Origin: Scytonema sp. UIC 10036 | GTDB taxonomy: Bacteria; Cyanobacteriota; Cyanobacteriia; Cyanobacteriales; Nostocaceae | Direction of reading: 5' to 3' | Assembly: GCF_009725235.1 (NCBI RefSeq) | Contig: NZ_WJFC01000053.1 | Span: 4,944 to 68,943 of the forward strand | DNA length: 64,000 nucleotides | Shown: positions 47,664-55,307 of the stretch, in pieces | How the letters are laid out: each line of letters starts with the position of its first letter | How positions within the stretch are numbered: the first letter of the stretch is position 1 | Notes under the pieces: model-generated | Seen by the model: only the letters and a program-made list of their open reading frames with translations | Database searches by the model: none | Told to the model about the DNA's origin: nothing | Translations under genes and position numbers: made by a program

Positions 47664-48293
47664 ATGCCATATATTACACCTCAAGAGGCATCAAGAATTA
47701 CTGGGTTTCATACAAAAACTTTAGCTAATTGGGCAGAAGAAGGTAAGATAACTTATATTAAATCTGCATCTGGACATAGACGTTACGATCTAACTACTCT
47801 CAAGAAAATGATTGGGGAAGATGAGAGAGCAGTTGTCCTGTATGCTAGAGTCTCTACTCATTCTCAAAAAGCTGATTTACAGACTCAAATTGACTTTCTC
47901 AGAATGAATTGCGGCGAGAGCGAAGTCATTTCAGAAATTGGTTCAGGATGAAATTTTAAACGACGTAAATTACTCTCCATCCTAGAGCGAGTAATCAAAG
48001 GGGAAGTTAAGGAAATAGTAGTAGCTTATCATGACAGACTTAGCCGTTTTGGATTTGATTTGATTGTTTGGCTATGCGCTCAATTTGATTGTAAAGTTAC
48101 CGTACTGAATGAGTCTAAATTATCTCCACAGCAGGAATTAGTCCAAGATATCTTGACAATCCTACACTCATTCAGTGCTAAGCTGTATTTTCTCCGTAAA
48201 TACGAGAAAAGCATTCGTAAGACTGCTGTCAAGGAGTCTACTCAAGATGAAGATTCTGTAAAGCTGGCTGATATTTCTGAAAAGGACAACTAG
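47664..48293 (+). pseudogene. IS607-type serine recombinase (TnpA) with in-frame TGA
   Basis: One frame encodes an N-terminal MerR-like helix-turn-helix (YITPQEASRITGFHTKTLAN), the resolvase domain with catalytic Ser in VLYARVSTHSQ, then TGA at 47949-47951. The frame continues NFKRRKLLSILERVIKGEVK, VAYHDRLSRFGFDLI to 48293. The family normally reads SGLNFKR here, so TGA replaces Leu (TTA/TTG to TGA, one base). Without readthrough, only 95 of 209 residues are made. Confidence 0.85.
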
Positions 48294-48341
48294 AGATGGT
48301 ATACTATTGATAGTTGCTAATAAAAGGAGGTGATGACGAGA

Positions 48342-49820
48342 ATGGCAAATAAGAAAACTCGGAGAAAAAAGGGACATATTGAGTCTCAAAAAACAATTAA
48401 GCTATGGGTAGTAGATGATGTGTCATACAAAGACAATATTGCCAATTACATTATCTCTACTCACAAGAAGTACGCAGAAGTTACTAATTTTTATGCAGAC
48501 ATTCTGCTCGCCGATCTCTCCTTACTCGAAACCAGATCCGATGACTTATATGTCGTTCTAGAAGGACTAACAATTAGAAACAAGAATCGAGCAGAAGTTC
48601 AATTTCCCATGCTTGATGATGTTCCATCTGATATGCGTCGGGCTTGCATAAAGAAAGCATTTGGAGTTGTTAAGTCTTGGTATTCTAATTACAAAAAGTG
48701 GGAAATTAAGAAAGAGAAGAAACTAGCGCTAGGCAAGAAGTTTACCGATAGACCCCCAGTTCCGCCTAGAGATTATAGTCAAATGCATCCTGTCCTTTAT
48801 TCTGGGATGTACAAAGACTTCGATGGCACATCCATTGTTCTAAAGTTATGGACTGGTACATCGTGGGCATGGATTAAGCAACCTATTAACTTGAGCGGAC
48901 AATCTTTACCTAATGGTTGGAATTGGGGTTCACCAACTTTAGTTTTAAAAGATAAACTTCACTTGCACTTTCCCATTATCAAACAAATACCAAGTCCAGG
49001 AAAGATTAAAGAGCAAGCACAAAACCCAGATGGAATCACTATTTGTTCAGTTGATTTAAATCTTGATGGTACTGTAGCAGTAGCAAGCATTCTAAGTTCC
49101 GACGGTACGGGCAACGTTGAAGAGTTAGCCACTCTGTTTGTGAATGGAAACGACGCCATCCAACATCGTAGGAAGCGCGAACTCGGACGTATTGCTAAAG
49201 CTTACTCACGTACTAACAAAGGTTTTGGTAGTACTAAAGAAGGTGATTGTTCTCAACGGTTCAAAAAAATAAAGAATCGAGATAATTACGAATCACATCG
49301 TATTAGTAAACGGTTAGTGCAGTTTGCACATAAGCATGGAGCGACAGTTATAGTATTTGAATGCTTGACAAATTTAAAACCAAGCAAAGCAAAATATAGC
49401 CGTCGTAGCAACCAAAAACGTGCTTATTGGCTCAAGTCAAAAATCGTTAGCAGAACTAAATACAAAGCTTTCCAAATGTATGGAATTCTTACCTCTTTAG
49501 TTAGTCCTAAAAATACCAGTAGAGAGTGTGCATACTGTCAGAGTAAAGTTTCTAGGCATCAGTTGCAGTTAACTAACTCCTCTGCCTTTCTGCTTAATCA
49601 AGTCATACTTCAAGTAAATCTTGGGGAAGTTATTTATTTGAATGGTGCGCCGCATTACCTATGTCTTAAAAATGCCAATCATCAAGGGAATGCCGACTTG
49701 AATGCATCCAGAAATGTTGGGTTAAAGTTCCTACGCAGGTACTTGAAAAACCCAAAGATAATGACGAAAAGCCCCGTGAATGGTGCATTCCATAAGGGAA
49801 CCATTCCATTGGTCGTCTGA
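48342..49820 (+). CDS. tnpB: TnpB of the IS607-type element
   Basis: 492 aa from ATG 48342 (MANKKTRRKKG), after AAAGGAGGTGATGACGAGA. The RuvC residues are Asp238 (VDLNLDG), Glu340 (VFECLTN) and Asp452 (NADLNAS). The zinc finger is irregular: CAYC is present but the second pair reads CLKNANH, with one Cys and a His, and a 40-residue insertion separates them. It is longer than ordinary TnpB (about 400). The catalytic triad is intact, so nuclease activity is possible although tnpA is broken. Confidence 0.88.
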   Translation: MANKKTRRKKGHIESQKTIKLWVVDDVSYKDNIANYIISTHKKYAEVTNFYADILLADLSLLETRSDDLYVVLEGLTIRNKNRAEVQFPMLDDVPSDMRRACIKKAFGVVKSWYSNYKKWEIKKEKKLALGKKFTDRPPVPPRDYSQMHPVLYSGMYKDFDGTSIVLKLWTGTSWAWIKQPINLSGQSLPNGWNWGSPTLVLKDKLHLHFPIIKQIPSPGKIKEQAQNPDGITICSVDLNLDGTVAVASILSSDGTGNVEELATLFVNGNDAIQHRRKRELGRIAKAYSRTNKGFGSTKEGDCSQRFKKIKNRDNYESHRISKRLVQFAHKHGATVIVFECLTNLKPSKAKYSRRSNQKRAYWLKSKIVSRTKYKAFQMYGILTSLVSPKNTSRECAYCQSKVSRHQLQLTNSSAFLLNQVILQVNLGEVIYLNGAPHYLCLKNANHQGNADLNASRNVGLKFLRRYLKNPKIMTKSPVNGAFHKGTIPLVV

Positions 49821-49835
49821 AAAGGCGGGGTTAGG

Positions 49836-49880
49836 TTAAAATCCATCGTTGCTCGGCGGCTCCTTGCTTTGATTTTAACT
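49836..49880 (+). ncRNA. Possible omega RNA 3' hairpin / right-end structure
   Basis: GTTAAAATC and GATTTTAAC enclose a GC-rich core (TCGTTGCTCGGCGGCTCC) just after tnpB, where TnpB guide RNAs normally lie. The true RNA would extend to the element end near 50047, giving a guide from brnT. This is inferred from position and pairing only. Confidence 0.4.
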
Positions 49881-50045
49881 TAGGGTCAGTGGCGCTACCC
49901 ATCTGGTTCTAAAGACTTGAAACTTTTATAAGGGCTGAGAGCAAGCCTCTCAAATGCTGAGTTTAAGCGGATTCAAAGAGCCAGAGAAAGAGTTGGAAAT
50001 TTTGATTTAAGCCGTTATTTCGGAATTATCCCAATTTCCCGTGTC

Positions 50046-50299
50046 ACGATAGCAAAAGTCAGTCAAACAAAGAAAAGCACGGCATTGATTTCATTGAAGC
50101 GCAGGTGTTATGGAACGATACGAACAGAATCGAGATTCCTGCCAGAACGCAAGACGAACCAAGGTTCTTGGTCATAGGCATAATCGAAGAAAAGACATGG
50201 TCAGCGGTGATTACCTACCGTGAAGAACGAATACGAATCATTTCGGTAAGGCGTGCTCGAAAAGAAGAGGCGGAGATTTATGAAGGCAGAAGAATTTGA
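50046..50299 (+). pseudogene. brnT 3' part (BrnT toxin, start lost to the IS)
   Basis: Frame DSKSQSNKEKHGIDFIEAQV, LWNDTNRIEIPARTQDEPRF, LVIGIIEEKTWSAVITYREE, RIISVRRARKEE is BrnT from about residue 9 on. A GTG at 50105 lies inside conserved sequence and is not the true start. The toxin is probably inactive. Confidence 0.8.
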
Positions 50300-50516
50300 T
50301 GAGAAGTTCGATAGGAATGAAGACGTGACCGAGTTTCTAAATCTGTCCGAAGCAAGGCGTCCGGGACACGAGCAGAAACGGGTTAATGTCGATTTTCCGC
50401 TATGGATGATCGAGGCATTGGATCGCGAAGCCAGCAGACTCGGCGTTACTCGTCAATCCATCATAAAGGTGTGGCTCGCAGAGCGGCTTGAGCGTAGTGT
50501 ACACTACCTTTCTTAA
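50280..50516 (+). CDS. brnA: BrnA-family antitoxin (orphan)
   Basis: 78 aa from ATG 50280 (MKAEEFDEKFDRNEDVTEFL; GGAG close upstream), overlapping the brnT end by 20 bases. It has the BrnA pattern: an acidic toxin-binding start, then a ribbon-helix-helix VNVDFPLWMIEALDREASRL, GVTRQSIIKVWLAERL. It should repress its own promoter. With brnT split, that promoter is 2.5 kb away. Confidence 0.85.
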   Translation: MKAEEFDEKFDRNEDVTEFLNLSEARRPGHEQKRVNVDFPLWMIEALDREASRLGVTRQSIIKVWLAERLERSVHYLS

Positions 50517-50532
50517 TTTATTGCAAATAGTT

Positions 50533-50708
50533 GGGAACGCAGAAAATTTATAGTTTTAGTCGGTCATGAAGTTCAAGATTCCCGTCTTTCTAAAAAGACG
50601 GGAATCTGACCAAAGAAGTAAAAAAAAGTTAATGTAAAAGCCTCCAAACCATAGTACTTATTATGTATTAATCAATATTTTATGTATTTTAATATCCATG
50701 CATGTTAT
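50533..50708. repeat. Duplicated segment copy B (ribBA tail to higB start)
   Basis: Matches 19776-19950. The hairpin here is ATTCCCGTCTTTCTAAAAAGACGGGAAT split as two arms (50571-50598). The higB-like start ATGCATGTTAT (50698) breaks off into AGGACTTACGCACTG, a typical transposon-end-like sequence. No ribBA or higB gene remains. Confidence 0.8.
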
Positions 50709-50773
50709 TAGGACTTACGCACTGTACAAATTGACCATCATATGCGTCTATGAATAATGGTCGTTTCAGACTT

Positions 50774-50801
50774 GTAGGGGCGCAAGGCATTGCGCCCCTA
50801 C
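50774..50801. repeat. Perfect 11-bp palindrome
   Basis: GTAGGGGCGCA, 6-base loop, TGCGCCCCTAC. A dispersed type in cyanobacteria, located in the gene-free strip before the methyltransferase. Confidence 0.75.
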
Positions 50802-50805
50802 GCTA

Positions 50806-50961
50806 GGTGATGATGGTTCGCGTTCGTTTTACGATTTGTACCATCCTGGGCGTGTTTGGCCACAACAAACTCTCTTAGAGTGGTTAACGCAAACTGGGTT
50901 TACGAGTATTCGCACACACAAGGATGGTTGAACAGTGTTTGTATCCGCTCAAAAACTGTAA
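50806..50961 (+). pseudogene. 3' remnant of a methyltransferase-like gene
   Basis: The frame reads GDDGSRSFYDLYHPGRVWPQ, QTLLEWLTQTGFTSIRTHKD, G, TGA, TVFVSAQKL. The position of TGA suggests a lost Trp (TGG). The ending resembles the C-terminus of class I methyltransferases. It lies 6 bases before an intact methyltransferase of a different type. Confidence 0.45.
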
Positions 50962-50967
50962 TTTAAT

Positions 50968-51768
50968 ATGAATAAATTCAATTATTACGATCGCATTGCA
51001 CAAATTTACGACCAAACACGTTGGTTAACAGAATCAGTGGCGGAAGAAGTAGCAGACTTTATTCTCGATCTGACTTGTGCAACACTTGAGGCATCTTTTC
51101 TAGAACCGGGAGTTGGTACAGGTTTAAATGTTCTTCCTCTTGTCAAACGTGGTTATTCAGTAACAGGAATAGATATCTCTGAAGAAATGCTGGAGCAGTT
51201 CCGTCAAAAAATCAATGGCACTCCTTCCAATTTAAAATTGCTCCAGAAAGATGCCTCACAATTACCTTTTCCAGACAACAGTTTTGATGTTATATTAACT
51301 GTTCACATGATTCATACTGTCTCCGATTCGAGAGCATTTTTAGATGATATCGATCGCGTGCTGAAACGTGAAGGCTTTTATCTCAACTGTCAATGGATAA
51401 CTCCACCAAAGCGGAAAGAGTTTGAAGGTTATTTTCGAGCAATATTGTCCAAGTATGAAGGTGACAAGCAAGAATCAAAATATGTAAATCCAATCATCCA
51501 AGAAATAGACGTGGATAACTATCTCAACAGCAAAGGATATATATCAAATTATTTTATTGCAAAGCAATGGGCTGTTAATAACACTGTTGAGGAGCTATTA
51601 AATTTCTTCAAATTACGGGCATATGGCTTTTGTTGGCAAGTATCAGATGAGATATTTCACCGGAGTCTAAATGAGTTTGAAGAGTTTTGTGTTGAACATT
51701 ATGGTTCTCTGGAAACGGTTCTCTCTTCTGATGCTAAATTTGAAATCTGGGCTTATAAAATGAGGTGA
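50968..51768 (+). CDS. Class I SAM-dependent methyltransferase
   Basis: 266 aa. Motif I is FLEPGVGTGLNVLPL (about 47-60), motif II GYSVTGIDISEEML, and then DASQLPFPDNSFDVILTVHM and DIDRVLKREGFYL. The usual Glu/Asp-x-Gly motif is intact. The C-terminal 110 residues probably bind the substrate, which is unknown. No close operon partner is seen; the upstream region is decayed sequence. Confidence 0.88.
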   Translation: MNKFNYYDRIAQIYDQTRWLTESVAEEVADFILDLTCATLEASFLEPGVGTGLNVLPLVKRGYSVTGIDISEEMLEQFRQKINGTPSNLKLLQKDASQLPFPDNSFDVILTVHMIHTVSDSRAFLDDIDRVLKREGFYLNCQWITPPKRKEFEGYFRAILSKYEGDKQESKYVNPIIQEIDVDNYLNSKGYISNYFIAKQWAVNNTVEELLNFFKLRAYGFCWQVSDEIFHRSLNEFEEFCVEHYGSLETVLSSDAKFEIWAYKMR

Positions 51769-51798
51769 AATTAGCAAAAAGACAAGGGACTTTGTATC

Positions 51799-52042
51799 AC
51801 CTCGTTCCTGGGCTGCTGCCTGGGAATGCCTCACCAGGAGGCGGAGCCTCCTTCGTGTATGGCGAGGCAGTTGAGGCGCAAGCGAAAGCCAACAAAGCGG
51901 ACAAAATGTTGGGTTTCGTTCCTCAACCCAACCTACACATTACAGAAGTCGAATTTACCCCCCTTAATCCCCCCTTAGAAAGGGGGGAAGCCAGATTTCC
52001 TGTTCCCTCCCCTTTCCAAGGGGAGGGCTAGGGTGGGGTAAA
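51799..52042. repeat. Cluster of three dispersed repeats
   Basis: A shortened CTCGTTCC...GGAGGCGGAGCCTCC element (51799-51850), a REP palindrome (51907-51938), and a C-tract repeat CCCCCTTAATCCCCC ... CCCTCCCCTTTCCAAGGGGA (51956-52042). The last recurs inverted at 61870-61952. The ORF across this region is repeat-derived. Confidence 0.8.
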
Positions 52043-52119
52043 ACATCAGCTCAAACCTTCATACTTTATATTTCATCATTTACACTTGTATCTAATCAGG
52101 AATGGGTAGGAAAGGCGAC

Positions 52120-54672
52120 ATGGCAGTAGAACAATTACGCCGATACAAAGAATATGGGGAATCTGTACTTCAGAGTTTAGATTTAGTATCGCAAAACCCA
52201 CCTCCCAGGGATAACTGGGTACCAACAACCATTCACGAGAGCATTCAGCGCCTTCAGCAATCGGCTAAGAGGGTAGTAGAACTTGCTTCTTCTCCCGTTA
52301 AAATCGGTATTATGGGAGAATTCAGCAGTGGAAAAACATTGCTTTTGGGCAGTCTCATTGGTTATGCTGATGCTTTACCCGTAAGTGAAACCCCCACAAC
52401 GGGGAATGTCACTGCAATCCACCTCGTTCAACAACCAGACTTACAAACTACGAAAATCAGTCAGTTTGCAGTTGAATATCTTTCTCACGAAGGTGTGAGA
52501 GAGTGCCTGTGTTATATGCTAGAAGAAGCAGAACAACGGTCAAAAGCTGCCAATTTACCAGCATCAGAACTTGCTCTTTTAAAAGGTTTGTACCCCACAT
52601 CTCAGGTTGACAGTCACGGGATTTTAAGATGGTGCGAGCAAGCGTGGAGAATTCAAAGTTTGGAATTAAGATCTCTCTTACGAGAACTCGTGCTTTTCGC
52701 TCGTACCTATAGCGTACTTGGAGAAGATATTTGCGGAAAAACCTACCAGATTGATAGTACTACCGCTCATAAAGGGTTAAGGTTGGCTGAGCCACCTATG
52801 AATATTTTAGAACTCAGTTTTGACCAATTACCTCCACCTCCGAAACGTTGGGAAACTTTAGCACAGCCATCAGCCAAAGATTTACGAAGTAGCTTTTCCC
52901 TAATCCGTCGCGTTGATGTGACGGTTGAAGTGTCAAAACAAATTTGGGATTTATCATCCCTTCAGGGGACAAATGAATTTATTCTGTTGGACTTTCCAGG
53001 ATTGGGTGCGGCTGATTCCGGTGTCAGAGACGCCTTTTTGTCTCTGCGGGAATTGAGAGACGTACAAACTATTCTGCTGCTCCTCAATGGACGATACCCT
53101 GGTGGCGTCACTGCTACAAAAATCCGCAGTATGTTGGAACGGGATAAAGGACAAGACCTGAGAGATCGAATTATAGTTGGTGTGGGACGCTTTAATCAAA
53201 TTCCTCTGAGTGGGAGTGATGAGCGATCGCTCGACGATCTTTTAGATGAACCACTCCTGTCAGAAGAAACCGTCCTCGAACAGCTTAACATTCTCAAACT
53301 GATCGTTGCTAGCGCCGGTAATTTGACGACTGAGAAAAAGAATATTGTCTTACTGTCACAACTGTACGGACTCACCAAACTAGCAGAACAGTCCTCTTTA
53401 CTACAAGTTTCTTCCAGAGAGTTTTTATCCGAACTGGATAAACCAAACAAACCAGATGAACTTCAACTGCGAGAGAAATGGCGACAGCTTGCAGAAATGC
53501 TACCACCTTCAAGTTACTTACACAAACAACTCAGCAATTATGCTGAAGATGGCGGTATTAATAAGTTGCGTTCTTTACTAAAAGAACACGTAGCTTTACA
53601 TGGAATGAAACAACTTGTCGAAGATACAAAAAAAGCATCTGAGGCTTTGAGAAAAGAACAAAACAACTTCAAAAACCTATTAGAAGATATTCCCGCTTAC
53701 ATACCAGTCGTTGAAAGCCCCATTTTTCTCACCTTACGAGAAGCCATAGAAAACTTAGTCACCACCTACAGACAATTCCAAGAAGACTTAGACAAACAAC
53801 CCATTTTAATTAATCGCAATCACGTAGCCGTTAGCGATATTGTCAAAGATGAGCTAACAAATAAAATCTTTTTTGAATGGAGCGAGTGGACATTACTTTT
53901 TGACAGAACGAAAAATGGAACTATTGTTCTGACAGAAAGTGAAAGCTTTTTTGAAGAAGATGAAGTTGATGATTCAATCCCTACAAAAAGTGATGATTTC
54001 TACCCAGCATTTGTACAAACCATTCAAGATATGCAAGCCTTTGCTCACGATCGCACCACAGAAGCCGTGACAGACTTGTTTGGCAAACTATCCACAGATG
54101 TACAACAAGAAAGAGAAAAACTCAGCCCAATTTTGTTACAAGACAAAGAATCATCCATTGAGCAAAAATTTGGGAGAAGCCAAGTTCGCTTATTCAGAAA
54201 CCTGCTGCGTGCGATCGAACCCGCTCAAAGATGGCAAAACCTAATCATTCAACATAGCGGGCTAGCAGGAGATGCAGTTCCCGTTCATGCAGATGCTTTA
54301 TTCCCCCTAGCACGTAAAGACGAGCGCCATCAAAATGGTCAAATTTTTGATTGGAGTCCAGATAAAAAATTCATGGTTTCTCCAAGACCATTTAACCACC
54401 AAGTTGCAGTTTTAAGACTGCGAGATGAAATAACTGCGAGTGCGGGATTGCATTTAGTACAATACGTCAGTCAACTCACCAAGCAAGTCAAAGTGTCTTT
54501 CTCCAAAGCTTTAAAAGAAATTGTAGACAATCTGCAAGAACTTTTAAAATCCAAGCACGAACCCCTGCTACGACATATCGCCTCTGCAGAAACACAAACC
54601 TCAGCCTCCATTCCACCTTGGTTGGATACTCTATCCCAAATCCCAACAATTTCTTATCCAGAGGAAATTTAG
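52120..54672 (+). CDS. Dynamin-like / SrfC-like large GTPase
   Basis: 850 aa from ATG 52120 (MAVEQLRRYKEYG; AGGAAAGG 5 bases upstream; ATG 52102 is possible). The P-loop is GEFSSGKT (66-73), the switch II-like motif is LLDFPGLGAADSG (Asp291), and the conserved Thr of PTTGNVTAIH matches a switch I. Long helical segments follow (about 500-760). No membrane segment. It resembles dynamin-family and SrfC-type proteins. It is first gene of the module with the Hsp70-like gene and the 380-aa gene. Confidence 0.8.
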   Translation: MAVEQLRRYKEYGESVLQSLDLVSQNPPPRDNWVPTTIHESIQRLQQSAKRVVELASSPVKIGIMGEFSSGKTLLLGSLIGYADALPVSETPTTGNVTAIHLVQQPDLQTTKISQFAVEYLSHEGVRECLCYMLEEAEQRSKAANLPASELALLKGLYPTSQVDSHGILRWCEQAWRIQSLELRSLLRELVLFARTYSVLGEDICGKTYQIDSTTAHKGLRLAEPPMNILELSFDQLPPPPKRWETLAQPSAKDLRSSFSLIRRVDVTVEVSKQIWDLSSLQGTNEFILLDFPGLGAADSGVRDAFLSLRELRDVQTILLLLNGRYPGGVTATKIRSMLERDKGQDLRDRIIVGVGRFNQIPLSGSDERSLDDLLDEPLLSEETVLEQLNILKLIVASAGNLTTEKKNIVLLSQLYGLTKLAEQSSLLQVSSREFLSELDKPNKPDELQLREKWRQLAEMLPPSSYLHKQLSNYAEDGGINKLRSLLKEHVALHGMKQLVEDTKKASEALRKEQNNFKNLLEDIPAYIPVVESPIFLTLREAIENLVTTYRQFQEDLDKQPILINRNHVAVSDIVKDELTNKIFFEWSEWTLLFDRTKNGTIVLTESESFFEEDEVDDSIPTKSDDFYPAFVQTIQDMQAFAHDRTTEAVTDLFGKLSTDVQQEREKLSPILLQDKESSIEQKFGRSQVRLFRNLLRAIEPAQRWQNLIIQHSGLAGDAVPVHADALFPLARKDERHQNGQIFDWSPDKKFMVSPRPFNHQVAVLRLRDEITASAGLHLVQYVSQLTKQVKVSFSKALKEIVDNLQELLKSKHEPLLRHIASAETQTSASIPPWLDTLSQIPTISYPEEI

Positions 54673-54849
54673 ATGGAACCAACAGTGGAACAGTTAAAAA
54701 CATACTGGCGTATGTCAGTAAATGCAAGCAATCTACTTTAGCCCATTAACTTAGTTAGACTAGATGGAAGAAACAATCGCATTGTCATGCTTGTTGCGGA
54801 CACAATACAAATAGAAATTTATCCCAACGGAAAGGTAACTGTTCAATGA
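54673..54849 (+). pseudogene. DUF6888-like gene with in-frame TAG
   Basis: ATG follows directly on the GTPase stop. 59 codons, the same length as 32242-32418: MEPTVEQLKTYWRM, NASNLL, TAG (54739-54741), PINLVRLDGRNNRIVMLVAD, IEIYPNGKV. The TAG replaces a Leu codon of the paralogue. The end overlaps the next gene by ATGA. Confidence 0.75.
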
Positions 54850-55040
54850 CTAAACTTAATTACAATGCTATGTCCGATAACGACTTGCTAAACTACGTTA
54901 AACAACATCCCGAAGATAATGAAGCTTTTTACACATATATTGATAGAAAACGTGCTGCTAACCCCAATCCAAAACCCATGTCAATAGAAGAAGCCGAAGC
55001 TGAATTGCAACGGCGAGTTAGTCAGCATCAGGCTAGCTAG
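54846..55040 (+). CDS. DUF6887-like small protein
   Basis: 64 aa: MTKLNYNAMSDNDLLNYVKQ, HPEDNEAFYTYIDRKRAA, then MSIEEAEAELQRRVSQH. Paralogue of 32030-32245 with the same 4-base overlap to a DUF6888-like partner. Its coupled partner here has a stop codon, so translation may depend on internal initiation. Function unknown. Confidence 0.75.
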   Translation: MTKLNYNAMSDNDLLNYVKQHPEDNEAFYTYIDRKRAANPNPKPMSIEEAEAELQRRVSQHQAS

Positions 55041-55101
55041 TACGTAGGGTATTGCTAACCAAAAGCTTGATATAGTGCATGAAAGCTTCAGGAAATCAAT
55101 A

Positions 55102-55306
55102 GCTCTCTCACTTCTTACCTCTGCGTACTCTGCGCCTCTGCGGTTCAAAAGTAATTTATTTAACCGCAGAGGCGCTCCAGAGCACAGAGAGAGGGTGAGC
55201 AATGCTTATCAAAAATTTGATATGGTGGGCAATGCTCACTCAATTCCCATTCAAAATCTAAAATCTAAAATTCAAAATCTAAAATCCAAAATCCACGCAT
55301 CACAAA
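55102..55306. repeat. CTCTGCG inverted repeat and AAAATCTA tandem repeats
   Basis: GCGCCTCTGCGGTT (55132) and AACCGCAGAGGCGC (55162) form a perfect 14-bp stem with a 16-base loop. From 55253 a series of AAAATCTA/AAAATCCA units runs up to the ATG of the Hsp70-like gene. Confidence 0.8.
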
Positions 55307-55307
55307 A

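Larger units (their letters stand above)
47586..50047 (+). mobile_element. IS607-type element inserted in brnT
   Basis: About 2.46 kb with a serine-recombinase gene (broken) and tnpB. Inverted motifs CGGAATAATCG (47617) and CGATTATTCGG (47649) flank the tnpA promoter, and a related TTATTTCGGAATTAT lies near the right end (50014). Ends are set by the two halves of brnT; IS607 elements make no target duplication. Confidence 0.75.

Noticed and set aside
51765..52031. ORF of 88 aa after the methyltransferase
   Set aside because: It reads through three dispersed repeats (CTCGTTCC type, REP and C-tract). Its composition comes from the repeats and there is no ribosome site.
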